Assembly (NCBI GenBank): GCA_965276785.1
Contig: OZ255629.1
Span: 1,922,001 to 1,986,000 of the forward strand
Source of the DNA: LMUY01 sp965276785
GTDB lineage: Bacteria; Pseudomonadota; Alphaproteobacteria; Acetobacterales; Acetobacteraceae
Length of the DNA stretch: 64,000 nt
Reading direction: 5' to 3'
The notes beneath the pieces were generated by a model that ran no database searches, was not told the DNA's origin, and saw only the letters and a list, made by a program, of their open reading frames with translations. Positions 51,787 to 62,796 of this stretch are shown piece by piece. Position numbers and translations under genes: made by a program. Position 1 is the stretch's first letter. Each line of letters begins with the position of its first letter.

Positions 51787-53033
51787 GCGAAGAACTCCCG
51801 TACCCGGTCCAGCGTCTCGGCCAGCACATCGATCTCGCCCTCGGTGGTATAGATGCCGAACGAGGCGCGGGCGGTGCTGTCCACGCCCAAGCGGCGCATC
51901 AGCGGCTCGGCGCAGTGGTTGCCGGCGCGCACCGCGATGCCGTTGCGGTCGAGCAGGGTGGCGACGTCGTGGGCGTGCGCACCCTGGAGGGTAAAGGAGA
52001 TCACGCCGCCGCGGTCCTGCGCCTGCCCCAGCACGCGCAGGCCCTTGACCGCCGAGAGCCGCGCCAGCGCGTGCTCGGTGAGCGCCGCCTCGTGCGCGGC
52101 AATCGCGTCGTAACCGATCGCCTCCACCCATTCGACGGCGCGCTTGAGCCCAATCGCCTCGACGATCGGCGGCGTGCCCGCCTCGAACTTATGCGGCACC
52201 TCGGCCCAGGTGCTGCGCTCGAAGCTCACGCTGCCGATCATGTCGCCGCCGCCCATGAAGGGTGGCATGGCATCGAGCAGTTCGCGCCGGGCCCAGAGCA
52301 CGCCGATGCCGGTGGGGCCGTAGAGCTTGTGGCCGGTGAAGACGTAGAAATCGGCACCGATGGCCTGCACGTCGACCCGGCGGTGCACCACGGCCTGGCT
52401 GCCGTCGAACAGCACCTGCGCCCCCGCGTCATGGGCCGCGGCGGCGATGCGGCTGGCCGGCGTGTAGGTGCCGAGCACGTTGGACATATGCACCATCGCC
52501 ACCAAGCCCACGCGGCCGTCGGCCAGCTTGGCTTGGTAATCGTCCCAATCGAGTTCACCCGCGTCGGTGATCCGCGCGATACGCAACTCGATGCCGGCCC
52601 GGTCGCGCAGCATCTGCCAGGGAATGATGTTGGCGTGGTGCTCCATCTCGCTGATCAGCACCGCCTGCCCTGGCTGCAACAGACCGCCATAGCTATGCGC
52701 CACCAGGTTGATCGCTTCGGTGCTGTTCTTGGCGAACACCACTTCGTCGCGGGAGGGCGCGTTCAGCAACCGGGCAATCGCGTCCCGAGTGGATTCATAG
52801 GCGTCGGTGGTGCGCTCGCTCATCCAATGCAGGCCGCGATGCACGTTGGCGTATTGGGTGCGCATGGTCTCGGCCATGGCGTCGATCACCGCGTCCGGCT
52901 TCATGGCGGAGGCGGCGCTGTCGAGAAACACCAGCGGCTTGCCGTGCACCTGTTGCGACAGGATGGGGAACTCGGCGCGGATACGTTCCACGTCGAGTGC
53001 GGCCTGCGGCGAAATCGGTGCAATCATGTTCAT
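51783..53033 (-). CDS. sufS: Cysteine desulphurase SufS
   Basis: A 416-residue PLP enzyme (type II desulphurase). The PLP-binding Lys is Lys236 in FTGHKLYGPTGIG and the catalytic Cys is Cys374 in RAGNHCAEPLM. YANVHRGLHWMSERTTDAYE and EMEHHANIIPWQ are typical SufS. It releases sulphur from cysteine for transfer to SufU. The start ATG 53033 overlaps the sufD stop by four bases. Confidence 0.96.
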   Translation of the reverse strand: MNMIAPISPQAALDVERIRAEFPILSQQVHGKPLVFLDSAASAMKPDAVIDAMAETMRTQYANVHRGLHWMSERTTDAYESTRDAIARLLNAPSRDEVVFAKNSTEAINLVAHSYGGLLQPGQAVLISEMEHHANIIPWQMLRDRAGIELRIARITDAGELDWDDYQAKLADGRVGLVAMVHMSNVLGTYTPASRIAAAAHDAGAQVLFDGSQAVVHRRVDVQAIGADFYVFTGHKLYGPTGIGVLWARRELLDAMPPFMGGGDMIGSVSFERSTWAEVPHKFEAGTPPIVEAIGLKRAVEWVEAIGYDAIAAHEAALTEHALARLSAVKGLRVLGQAQDRGGVISFTLQGAHAHDVATLLDRNGIAVRAGNHCAEPLMRRLGVDSTARASFGIYTTEGEIDVLAETLDRVREFFA

Positions 53034-54298
53034 GCTGCTATCTCCACCTCGCGCTGCCACCAGCCCTCTATCGCCGCCTCCAGCAACGCGCGCGCCGGCT
53101 TGTGCGACACGGCTGCGAGTGCGTCGTCTAGAAAGGCCCGAATCAGCATCGCGCGGGCTTCGGGTTCCGGGATGCCGCGGCTGCGCAGGTAAAACACTTG
53201 CTCGTCGTCGAGCTCGCCCACCGTGGCACCGTGGCTGCACTTCACGTCGTCGGCGTAGATCTGCAACTCGGGCTTGGTGTCCATCTCGGCCTCGGGAGAC
53301 AGCAGCAGCGCCTGGCTCATCTGGTAGCCGTCCGTCTTCTGCGCCAGGCGGTCCACCTCGATGCGGCCCTGGAACACGCCGCGGGCACGGCCGGTCAGCA
53401 CGTTTTTCACCGTCTGGCGCGAGGCGCAGAGCGGTGCGGTATGCGTTACCACAGTGGTGATGTCCCCGACCTGCGCGCCGCGCAATAGCTGGGCGGCATT
53501 GAGGTGCACGGTCGCACCCGGCTCGGTCAGCCGGGCATGAAACTCGGCGCGCGAGATGCGGCCGCCGAGCGTGAGGGTGAACGCGTCGTAGAAGCCGGCG
53601 CGCGCCACCTCGGCGTAGATGGTGGCGAGATGATAGGCACCCGGCGCCTCGTCTTGTAGCCTCACATGGGTGAGCGTGGCGCCGGCAGCGACCTCCACCT
53701 CGGTCACCGGGTTGTGCAGGTAGCGCCCGCGGCCGAGCGCCAGTTCCACCACAGTCAGCCGCGCATTCTCGGCCACGCGCAGGGTGTGGCGGGGATGGAA
53801 GGCGACCGAGCGCCCCTCGGTCTCGGCGGCCATGCTCACCAGCAGCACGGCGCCGGCGTCCACCCCGGCGGGAATATCGAGGATGGCACCGTCCTCGGCG
53901 AGCATGGTGTTGAGCGCCACCACCGGCTGGTGTTCCGGGCGCGAGAGCGAACCGAACTGAGCGTGGTCGGCAAAGCGGGTGAAGCGGAGGTCCTCGGGGA
54001 CTTGCGACAAGGTGGGCTGGAAACGGCCGTCCTCGAACACAAGCCGGGGCCCGTTCCAACCGGGAATGACGGGCAACTCGCTGCCGCCCACGGAGGTCAG
54101 CGCTTCGCGGAACTCGACCTCGGCCAACGCGCGCAGGCTGGTGTATTTCCACGCCTCGTCGCGCATGCCGGGCAGGCCAGCCCGGCGGAACAGATCGGCG
54201 GCCGCTTCGCGCACGCCACCATCGCCCGGCAGGCGCGCGCGTAGGCCTTCGTAGCGGGCGAGGAACGCCTCGGCGCCTTGATGCAGAGTCGTGCTCAC
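53030..54298 (-). CDS. sufD: Fe-S assembly protein SufD
   Basis: A 422-residue SufD, partner of SufB in the SufBC2D scaffold. The beta-helix core and the C-terminal VKCSHGATVGELDDEQVFYLRSRGI are conserved, including the His used for cluster assembly. The N-terminal helical part (LPGMRDEAWKYTSLRALAEVEF) is typical. ATG 54298 lies 20 bases after the sufC stop. Confidence 0.94.
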   Translation of the reverse strand: MSTTLHQGAEAFLARYEGLRARLPGDGGVREAAADLFRRAGLPGMRDEAWKYTSLRALAEVEFREALTSVGGSELPVIPGWNGPRLVFEDGRFQPTLSQVPEDLRFTRFADHAQFGSLSRPEHQPVVALNTMLAEDGAILDIPAGVDAGAVLLVSMAAETEGRSVAFHPRHTLRVAENARLTVVELALGRGRYLHNPVTEVEVAAGATLTHVRLQDEAPGAYHLATIYAEVARAGFYDAFTLTLGGRISRAEFHARLTEPGATVHLNAAQLLRGAQVGDITTVVTHTAPLCASRQTVKNVLTGRARGVFQGRIEVDRLAQKTDGYQMSQALLLSPEAEMDTKPELQIYADDVKCSHGATVGELDDEQVFYLRSRGIPEPEARAMLIRAFLDDALAAVSHKPARALLEAAIEGWWQREVEIAA

Positions 54299-54318
54299 TT
54301 AGGCGGTCCCTTGCCCCG

Positions 54319-55082
54319 TCATGCCGCCTCGGCCACCACGGGAGCGTAGCCGCGCGCCTCGAGCTCCTTGGCTAGGTCCGGGCCGCCGGAGCGGATGATG
54401 CGGCCGGCCGCCAACACGTGCACCCGGTCGGGGACGATGTAGTCCAGCAACCGCTGATAGTGCGTGATCACCAGCGCGGAGAAGCCCGGGCCGCGCAACG
54501 CATTCACCCCGTCTGCCACGATCTTCAGCGCGTCGATGTCGAGCCCGCTATCGGTCTCGTCCAGGATGGCGAGCTTGGGCTGCAGCACCGCCATCTGCAG
54601 CACCTCGTTGCGCTTCTTCTCGCCGCCGCTGAAGCCGACATTGACGTTGCGCTTCAGCATGTCGTCCGGCATGGCCAGGCGCTTCATCGCCTCGCGTGCC
54701 AGGCGGAGGAACTGGATCGCGTCCAGCTCCGGCTTGCCGCTGGCACGCGCCTGTGCATTGTAGGCGGTGCGGAGGAAATTGGCGTTGCCGACGCCGGGCA
54801 GCTCCACGGGATACTGAAACGCCAGGAACAACCCGGCGGCGGACCGCTCCTCCGGCTCCATCGCCAGCAAGTCCGCGCCATCGAAGGTCGCACGACCGCC
54901 GGTGACCTCGTAGCCCGCCCGCCCGGCCAGCACGTAGGACAGGGTGGACTTGCCCGACCCGTTCGGCCCCATAATGGCGTGCACCTCGCCGGTCGGCACG
55001 TCGAGGTCGATCCCATTCAGGATCGCCTTGCCGCCACCGTCGCCGCCTTCCAGCGAAGCCGCCAATTGCCTGATTTCGAGCA

Positions 55083-55083
<1 letters not shown>
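54319..55083 (-). CDS. sufC: Fe-S assembly ATPase SufC
   Basis: A 254-residue ABC-type ATPase. Walker A is GPNGSGKST, the signature is FSGGEKKRNEVLQ, Walker B is LAILDETDSGLD and the switch is VITHYQRLLDYI. It powers the conformational change of the SufBC2D complex. The start overlaps the sufB stop by one base (TGATG). Confidence 0.97.
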
Positions 55084-56591
<1,508 letters not shown>

Positions 56592-56600
56592 GGATCAGTC

Positions 56601-57053
56601 CTACTCGGCGGCGAGGGAAAGGGAAGGTTCAGCGACATCGGGCAGCGCGCGCCTCGGCGGTTCAGTCATGCCGGCCAGCGAAATGCCGGCGAGCGCTGCG
56701 CACACCGCATGGTTCACGACATCCCATCGGCCGCGCACCTGACAACAAGCCGCGTCGCATTCGGCGCCAGAGCCTTCGACGCAAGCCGCCATGGCGATCG
56801 GTCCGTCGATGGCGGCAATCACGTCGGCCACTGAAATGGCGCTCAAAGGCCGCACCAACCGGTAACCGCCACGCGCGCCGCGCTGCGAAGCGACGAGGCC
56901 CGCCGAGGACAGCGCCTTCAGCACCTTGGCCACAGTCGGCTCCGGCACGCCCGTCATCTGCGAGACGCCCGGCGAGGTCTGCACACCGCCCGAGGAGGCC
57001 AGGCGGACCAGCACGACAACCGCATAATCGGTCAGTTTCGACAGCCTGAACAT
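56601..57053 (-). CDS. Rrf2-family regulator of the SUF operon
   Basis: A 150-residue Rrf2 protein. The winged helix is LSKLTDYAVVVLVRLASSGGVQTSPGVSQMTGVPEPTVAKVLKALSSAGLV, with the wing SQRGARGGYRL. Cys91, Cys99, Cys103 and Cys104 match the spacing of the IscR cluster ligands (92, 98, 104), so it probably holds a [2Fe-2S] cluster and senses Fe-S status. It heads the eight-gene operon and should control it. ATG 57053 has only a weak ribosome site. Confidence 0.93.
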   Translation of the reverse strand: MFRLSKLTDYAVVVLVRLASSGGVQTSPGVSQMTGVPEPTVAKVLKALSSAGLVASQRGARGGYRLVRPLSAISVADVIAAIDGPIAMAACVEGSGAECDAACCQVRGRWDVVNHAVCAALAGISLAGMTEPPRRALPDVAEPSLSLAAE

Positions 57054-57130
57054 TCAGGTTCCAAGCAATGAGATGAAAAACGGACCCAACCGGTCCGGTA
57101 TCAACCAAATGAGCGGCGAACCCGGCATCG

Positions 57131-57532
57131 TCAAGGCCTGGCGGCCGAGGTAAGCGTAGCCAGCAGTGCGCAACCCGCCGCCGCGGCCAGCGTCGCGACC
57201 GCAATCGGCAGGCCAAACCACCAGGCGCCGAAGCCGCTCGCGGCCGCTAGAGCGCACGCGGCCCATGGCGTACTCTGCGCCAGAGACGCGGCCGCCCCGC
57301 TGGCGACCAAGCCGGCGGCGGCTTCAGCGGCGCCCTGCAGCGGGTCGGTATGCATGCGCTGCAGGGTGCCGGCGATATCGGCTCCGCTCGAACGGAGCAG
57401 CGCCGACGCCACGCTCTCCCCCACCACGAACAGGCTGCCGAACCCGTAGCGCAGCAAAGCGAGCAGCCCGGCGGCGAGCAGCGGCAGTGACCAGAGCACC
57501 GCCCCCGCCAAACAAAGCCCCGCGCAAGCCAC
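57131..57532 (-). CDS. Hypothetical membrane protein
   Basis: A 133-residue Ala/Leu-rich protein with three or four hydrophobic stretches: GAVLWSLPLLAAGLLALL, AAGLVASGAAASLA and WWFGLPIAVATLAAAAGCALLATL. GTG 57532 is assumed; no ATG occurs near. It follows the 126-residue gene on the same strand. I do not recognise a family, and Ala-rich frames can be spurious at this GC content. Confidence 0.5.
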   Translation of the reverse strand: MACAGLCLAGAVLWSLPLLAAGLLALLRYGFGSLFVVGESVASALLRSSGADIAGTLQRMHTDPLQGAAEAAAGLVASGAAASLAQSTPWAACALAAASGFGAWWFGLPIAVATLAAAAGCALLATLTSAARP

Positions 57533-57552
57533 GCCGGCGGGGCGGCGCAGGG

Positions 57553-57933
57553 TCAGCGGTCGCGCATGTCCGGACCGCGCTCGCCCTCATCCAAATCGTC
57601 GTCCTCCAGCCGTTCCATATGGATGCTGTGGTCGCCGCCATGCTGCTGGATGTCGTGCTCGCGCGGGCCGGAGACGCGGTCGATCACCTGCACGGCGGGG
57701 ATGCCAGCCTCGTCCGCCACCCGGCGCGCGGCCTCCACCGCCTCTTCCAAGCTCATCGGCGAGCCATCCGGTCGGGCGGGGCGGGTGCGCTCGGGCAGGC
57801 CGTGGCGGTGGGTGAGCGTCACCTCGACCACGGTGCGATGCGGATCGTCCTCGTCGAAACGGCGCAGCACGAAGACGCTGTGTCCACCTTGGGGCGCCGG
57901 GTCGTGCGGGTTGAGCTTGATCACGTCTGCCAT
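57553..57933 (-). CDS. Conserved hypothetical protein, charged
   Basis: A 126-residue hydrophilic protein. Residues 15-45 alternate like a beta hairpin (SVFVLRRFDEDDPHRTVVEVTLTH); residues 60-82 form a helix (MSLEEAVEAARRVADEAGIPAV); the tail is rich in His, Asp and Glu. GGAGGT at ideal distance precedes ATG 57933, the best ribosome site in the area. No domain recognised. Confidence 0.65.
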   Translation of the reverse strand: MADVIKLNPHDPAPQGGHSVFVLRRFDEDDPHRTVVEVTLTHRHGLPERTRPARPDGSPMSLEEAVEAARRVADEAGIPAVQVIDRVSGPREHDIQQHGGDHSIHMERLEDDDLDEGERGPDMRDR

Positions 57934-58014
57934 CGTTACCTCCGGTTCGCCCCTCCAACGAGGCTGCACGCAGTGTGGTTCAATTGCCCGGCCGGGCGGG
58001 CTATGCAAGCTGGC

Positions 58015-58644
58015 ATGTCCGATCCCGTGCTGACGGCCCCTGCCCGCATGCGCGCCGTGCACGCCCGCCACGCCGCGAGTCTGGTGGTGGTGCGGCAAGG
58101 CGCGCGAGAGGCGGCGATGCTGATGGGGCTGCGGTCGGCCGGGCACCGGTTCATGCCCAACCGGCTGGTGTTCCCCGGCGGTGCGGTAGACCGGACGGAT
58201 GCAACCGCGCCGGTCGCCTCACGATTGCCGGCAGCGGTGCAGGCGCTGGTGGAAAAGGCTGCCAAGCCGCGCCTGGCGCAGGCGCTGGCCGTAGCCGCGG
58301 CGCGGGAATTGGAGGAGGAAACTGGGCTCACCCTCGGCAACCCGCCTGCCCTGGCCGGGTTCGATTATCTCGGCCGATTGATCACCCCGCCGGACAGCCC
58401 GATCCGCTTCAACGCCCGCTTTTTCGTGGTGGACGCGGCGGCGCTGAGCGGCACGCTTGCCGGGTCGGGGGAGCTCACCGGGCTGCGCTGGTATGGGGTG
58501 GAGGAGGCACTGGCGCTGGACCTGGCGCGCCCGACCCGCTCGGTGGTCGGGCTGGTGCAGGAGTGGCTGGCCGCCAGCCCGGCCGAGCGCGCGGGGCGCC
58601 GCCGAGTGCCGGTGATGCGCAAGCGGGCATGGTGCTGGGAGTAA
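58015..58644 (+). CDS. NUDIX hydrolase
   Basis: A 209-residue NUDIX protein. The box ends AAARELEEETGLTLG with the metal-binding REXXEE residues, but the Gly-rich part FPGGAVDRTD is separated from it by a longer insert than in MutT, as in NUDT8/NUDT19-like family members. MLMGLRSAGHRFMPNRLVFPGG opens the domain. The product could be an ADP-ribose or CoA pyrophosphatase. ATG 58015 is chosen; ATG 58003 adds four residues. Confidence 0.85.
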   Translation: MSDPVLTAPARMRAVHARHAASLVVVRQGAREAAMLMGLRSAGHRFMPNRLVFPGGAVDRTDATAPVASRLPAAVQALVEKAAKPRLAQALAVAAARELEEETGLTLGNPPALAGFDYLGRLITPPDSPIRFNARFFVVDAAALSGTLAGSGELTGLRWYGVEEALALDLARPTRSVVGLVQEWLAASPAERAGRRRVPVMRKRAWCWE

Positions 58645-58659
58645 ACCTTAGCCTGCGAT

Positions 58660-58684
58660 CGTCCTGACTGAAACAGTCAGGACG
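58660..58684. terminator. Hairpin after the NUDIX gene
   Basis: cgtcctgactg (58660-58670) pairs perfectly with cagtcaggacg (58674-58684) across AAA, 16 bases after the NUDIX stop. There is no U-tract, but position and strength fit a terminator before the next operon. Confidence 0.6.
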
Positions 58685-58767
58685 TGAATCGCCAGGCCAA
58701 ATATAGCTGGGGATACCTCGCGTCGCCGCCGGCGGTGCGTCATTATGGACCAGATTGGAGGCTACCA

Positions 58768-60015
58768 ATGGACAGCATTTCGCGCACCGACACTCATGAG
58801 GACCGGCTCGACCGACTGGCCGCGACCGCGGTGCATACCGGGCTCGGGCTGCGGACCGGGCAGGAGGTGGTGCTGACCGCGCCGCTCGACTCGCTGCCGT
58901 TGGTGCGCCGCATTACCGAGCATGCCTACCGGGCCGGCGCCTCCCTGGTGACCACGATCTACTCGGACGATGCGGCGTCCCTGGCCCGCTACCAGCACGC
59001 ACCGTCCGAGGCGTTCGACTATGCTCCGGCCTGGCTGTTCGAAGGCATGGCGGCGGCGTATCGCCGCGGCGCCGCGCGGCTGGCGATCGCGGGCGAGAAC
59101 CCGGCGCTGCTGGCCGGGCAGGATCCGGACCGGGTGAGCCGCTCCAACCGCGCCCGCTCGGCCGCGTATCGCCCCGCGCTGGAGCTGATCACCAACTTTG
59201 CCACCAATTGGAGCATCGTGCCGTATGCCACGGCCGCCTGGGCGGCGACGGTGTTCCCGGACGTCTCGCCTGCGGAGGGCATGGCGCGCCTGTGGGACGC
59301 GATCTTCGCCGCGTGCCGGATCGACCGCCCCGACCCGGTGGCTGCCTGGGCGGAGCACAATGCCAGCCTGCGCGCCCGCACCACGGCGCTGAACGGCAAG
59401 CGCTACGCCGCGCTGCAGTATCGCGGCCCCGGCACCGACCTGCGCATCGGGCTGTCGGACGGGCATCTCTGGCTCGGTGGGTCGGAGACGGCCAAGAACG
59501 GCATCACCTGCAACCCCAACATGCCCACCGAGGAGGTGTTCACCACCCCGCACCGGGCGGAGGTGGACGGGCATGTTCGCAGCACCAAGCCGCTGTCGTA
59601 TTCGGGCACGCTGATCCGCGACATCGCGGTGCGCTTCGAGGCGGGGCGGATCGTGGAGGCGAAAGCGAGCAGCGGCGAGGAGGTGCTGCAGCGGGTGCTG
59701 GACACCGACGAGGGCGCGCGGCGGCTGGGCGAGGTGGCGCTGGTGCCGTTTTCCTCGCCGATCTCGGCCAGCGGGCTGCTGTTCTTCAACACCCTGTTCG
59801 ACGAGAACGCCGCCAGCCACATCGCCATCGGCCAGGCCTACCGCACCTGCCTCGAAGGCGGCACCACCGCCAGCGACGAGGAACTGACCCGGCGCGGCGC
59901 CAATACCAGCCTGATCCATATCGACTGGATGATCGGCTCCAATCAGATCGATATCGACGGCGTGCTGCCGGACGGCGGCACCGAGCCGGTGATGCGCGGC
60001 GGCGAGTGGGCGTGA
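58768..60015 (+). CDS. M29-family aminopeptidase
   Basis: A 415-residue metallo-aminopeptidase like AmpS/AmpT. Likely metal ligands lie in NMPTEEVFTTPHR, RRLGEVALVPF, NAASHIAIGQAY and LIHIDWMIGS, in the family order. LGLRTGQEVVLTAPLDSLPLVRRI is a typical start. GGAGG precedes ATG 58768. The stop overlaps the nucleoside hydrolase start (GTGA), so the two are coupled in one operon. Confidence 0.9.
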   Translation: MDSISRTDTHEDRLDRLAATAVHTGLGLRTGQEVVLTAPLDSLPLVRRITEHAYRAGASLVTTIYSDDAASLARYQHAPSEAFDYAPAWLFEGMAAAYRRGAARLAIAGENPALLAGQDPDRVSRSNRARSAAYRPALELITNFATNWSIVPYATAAWAATVFPDVSPAEGMARLWDAIFAACRIDRPDPVAAWAEHNASLRARTTALNGKRYAALQYRGPGTDLRIGLSDGHLWLGGSETAKNGITCNPNMPTEEVFTTPHRAEVDGHVRSTKPLSYSGTLIRDIAVRFEAGRIVEAKASSGEEVLQRVLDTDEGARRLGEVALVPFSSPISASGLLFFNTLFDENAASHIAIGQAYRTCLEGGTTASDEELTRRGANTSLIHIDWMIGSNQIDIDGVLPDGGTEPVMRGGEWA

Positions 60016-60938
60016 GCTCCCGCCCCGTCATCATCGACTGCGACCCGGGCACGGACGACGCCATCGCGCTGTTTCTCGCCTTGGCCAGCCCGGAACTGGA
60101 GGTGCGGCTGGTGACGGTGGCCGGCGGCAATGCCGGGCTGGCGCACACGCTGGCCAATGCCCGCGCGGTGGTTGGGCTCACCGGGCGGGCGGTGCCGGTA
60201 GTAGCGGGAGCGGACCGGCCGCTGCTCGGCTCGTTCACTGCGGCCGCGCACGTGCACGGGGCGGACGGCATCAACGGCGTGGTGCTGCCGGACGGGCCGC
60301 CCGCCGCGCTGGGCGTCGCGGCCGATGCGATTCGCGATGCGCTGCGCAGCTCCGGACCAGATGGGGTGACGCTGGTCGGGATCGGCCCGGCGACCAACCT
60401 CGCCTTGGCGCTGGCCTGCGAGCCGGTGCTGGCCGCCAAGGTGCGCGAAGTCGTGCTGATGACGGGCGCGTGGGCGGAGGGCAATGTCACCCCCGCGGCG
60501 GAGTTCAACGCCTGGAGCGACCCGGAAGCGCTTGCCGTGGTGTTCGCCTGCGGCCGCCCGATCACGGTGGCCACGCTGGAACTGACTGCACAGGCGCTGT
60601 GCACCCCCGCCCGGTTGGTGGAGTTTCAATCTCTCGGCGAAAGCGCCTGTTCCCGCGCGGCGGCGGCAATCCTTACCTCGGTGCCAATGACCGAGCGCCA
60701 CGGTGAGCGTGGCCATCCCCAGCATGATGCCTGCGCGGTGATGTGGCTGGTAGCGCCCGCACTGTTCACCGTCCGGCCGGCGCAGGCGGAGGTGGAACTC
60801 GGCGGCGGGCCAGCACGGGGGCGGACCGTGATCGACCGATGGGCAGGGCGGCCCAACCCCAACATCAGCTTGCTGGACCGGCTCGATGCGGACGGCTTCT
60901 TCCGTGTGCTGCGCGAGCGAGTGGCGACCCTACCGTAG
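60012..60938 (+). CDS. Inosine-uridine-preferring nucleoside hydrolase
   Basis: A 308-residue nucleoside hydrolase. The calcium-binding DCDPGTDDAIAL is at residues 9-20, and the C-terminal HPQHDACAVMWLV supplies His and Asp. GADRPLLGSFTAAAHVHGADGING and IGPATNLALAL are typical. It splits ribonucleosides to base and ribose. GTG 60012 overlaps the peptidase stop. Together the operon suggests scavenging of peptides and nucleosides. Confidence 0.93.
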   Translation: MSSRPVIIDCDPGTDDAIALFLALASPELEVRLVTVAGGNAGLAHTLANARAVVGLTGRAVPVVAGADRPLLGSFTAAAHVHGADGINGVVLPDGPPAALGVAADAIRDALRSSGPDGVTLVGIGPATNLALALACEPVLAAKVREVVLMTGAWAEGNVTPAAEFNAWSDPEALAVVFACGRPITVATLELTAQALCTPARLVEFQSLGESACSRAAAAILTSVPMTERHGERGHPQHDACAVMWLVAPALFTVRPAQAEVELGGGPARGRTVIDRWAGRPNPNISLLDRLDADGFFRVLRERVATLP

Positions 60939-60939
60939 C

Positions 60940-61263
60940 CTACAGAAAGGCGGTGAGCGCCGCCGCGAGCAAGCCGAGCCGCGGCAGGGCCAGCGCGGGT
61001 TGCCGGTGGCGTAACTCGCCGGCCAGCATGGCGGCCGACGACAGCGCCAGCACCGCGCCGCCCAGACGCCGGGTCCGCTCGGCGGCCAGCAAGGCACCCC
61101 CGGCGAGTTCGCCCGCCGCCACCGCCCGCATGCCGGCCATCGAGAACCCGATATCCCGCGGCAAGCGCCGGTAGGAGCCGACCGCCAGCAGCTTGTCGGC
61201 GCCAGCGACGGCGAACGCCACGCCAAGGGCCGGGAACCAGTAGCCGAGCTTGCCAGATGCCAT
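60940..61263 (-). CDS. DoxX-like membrane protein
   Basis: A 107-residue protein with about three or four helices: FPALGVAFAVAGADKLLAV, MRAVAAGELAGGALLAA, LGGAVLALSSAAMLAGEL and LGLLAAALTAFL. The layout and FAVAGADKLL fit DoxX-like proteins. The role is unknown. ATG 61263 gives MASGKLGYWF; a longer frame to 61296 is less likely. Its stop is one base from that of the nucleoside hydrolase. Confidence 0.65.
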   Translation of the reverse strand: MASGKLGYWFPALGVAFAVAGADKLLAVGSYRRLPRDIGFSMAGMRAVAAGELAGGALLAAERTRRLGGAVLALSSAAMLAGELRHRQPALALPRLGLLAAALTAFL

Positions 61264-61314
61264 CGGAGCCTCGCGGTGATTGGCTCCCCTACGCACCGTC
61301 GCACCGGGAGTTCG

Positions 61315-62796
61315 CTACTCCAGCTGCACCACGACAGCGGGCCGGAGGGTGCTGCGCGGCAGCAGGAAGGCCAACAGGCACGTCACCAGCATGAGGCCCG
61401 CATTGCAGACCAATGCGGCCGAGAGTGCGCGCTCGTAGTCGCCCGGGGTCGTGCCGCTGCCCAGGACAGAGAAGAACAGGCCCATGATCACCGCCACGCC
61501 GAGGGAGAACGCGGTCTGCTGCAGCATGGTGAACACGCCGGAGGCCGCGCCCGCCTCCTGCGCCGGAATGCGGCTGCTGCCGACCACGGAGGAGACCAGC
61601 GTCGGCAACGCAAGCCCCTGCCCGCTGCCGTACCAGATCAGCACCGGCCACATCGCGAACACGTTGAGCGGCGTGCCACGGGCCACATGGGCCAGCCAAA
61701 CGATGCCGAGCAGCCCGGTGGCCATCAGCATGGTGCCGACGCTGATGGCGCGCGGCCCGATGCGGCGCGCCAGACGGGCCGATAGCAGGCTGCACCCGAC
61801 GAAGCCGAAACCGAAGCCGAGGAACACCAGACCGGTGGCGAACGGGCCGTAGCCGAGGCCCTGCTGCAGGAAGATGGTCAGCCCCATGAAGAACGCCGAC
61901 AAGCCGCCGAAGAAGGTCAGCGCCATCACCAGCCCGAGCGCAAAACCAGGCACCCGGAACAAGCGCAGGTTTACCAGGGGTGAACGGTTGCGCAACTGCA
62001 ACGCCCATTCGTAGACCACGAAGGCGGCAAAGGCCGGGATGGAGGCTGCCAGGCTCAGCAGCATCCAGCGCGGCCAGCCGGCGCCGTTGCCCTCGACCAG
62101 CGGGTAGGACAGCAGCAGCAAGAACAGGCTCAGCAGCGCGATGCCGCCGCCGTCCAGCCTCGGCCGGCCGTCGGCGCGCGAGTCGCGCAGGGTGCGCCCG
62201 GCGAAGAACAGCGCCACCGCGCCCACCGGCACGTTGACCAGGAAAATCGGCCGCCAACCCAGGCCGAACAAATCCGCCTGCACCAAGCCGCCGCCGATCA
62301 ACTGGGCCGTGATCGAAGCCAGGCCCAGCGTGGTGCCGAAGAAGCCGATGGCCCGGGCGCGCTCATGGTCTGGGAACGTCACGCGGATGATCGCCAGCAC
62401 CTGCGGGTTGAGCAGGGCTGCGGTGAGGCCCTGCAACACTCGCGAGGCGATTAGCATCGAGGGGCTGACCGCCAGGCCGCACAAGGCGGAGGCAATGGTG
62501 AACCCTACCATGCCGATGATGAACAGGCGCTTGCGGCCGAATAGGTCGCCCAGCCGGCCGCCGGTGACCAGCAGCACGGCGAAGGCGAGGCCATAGGCCG
62601 CCACCACCAGTTCCAGGTCGGCGGGCCGTGCGCCCAGACCAGCCTGCATCGAGGGCAGCGCCACGTTCACCACAAAGAAATCGAACGCCGGCAGGAAGGC
62701 GCCGGTGAGCAGCACGACCAGCGCCGCCCAGCGCTTCGGGTCCGGCGGCTCCACCACGGGGAGCACGCCGGCTGCGCCCGGGCTCAGGTCGTTCAC
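61315..62796 (-). CDS. MFS exporter, DHA2 (EmrB/QacA) family
   Basis: A 493-residue permease with about 14 helices. Motif A is GGRLGDLFGRKRLF in loop 2-3, TM1 contains FLPAFDFFVVNVALPSM with the family Asp, and motif C-like LNPQVLAIIRVTFPDHERARAIGFFG follows TM4. Such proteins expel drugs or metabolites by proton antiport. GTG 62796 overlaps the stop of the FAD oxidase (GTGA). No regulator adjoins. Confidence 0.92.
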   Translation of the reverse strand: MNDLSPGAAGVLPVVEPPDPKRWAALVVLLTGAFLPAFDFFVVNVALPSMQAGLGARPADLELVVAAYGLAFAVLLVTGGRLGDLFGRKRLFIIGMVGFTIASALCGLAVSPSMLIASRVLQGLTAALLNPQVLAIIRVTFPDHERARAIGFFGTTLGLASITAQLIGGGLVQADLFGLGWRPIFLVNVPVGAVALFFAGRTLRDSRADGRPRLDGGGIALLSLFLLLLSYPLVEGNGAGWPRWMLLSLAASIPAFAAFVVYEWALQLRNRSPLVNLRLFRVPGFALGLVMALTFFGGLSAFFMGLTIFLQQGLGYGPFATGLVFLGFGFGFVGCSLLSARLARRIGPRAISVGTMLMATGLLGIVWLAHVARGTPLNVFAMWPVLIWYGSGQGLALPTLVSSVVGSSRIPAQEAGAASGVFTMLQQTAFSLGVAVIMGLFFSVLGSGTTPGDYERALSAALVCNAGLMLVTCLLAFLLPRSTLRPAVVVQLE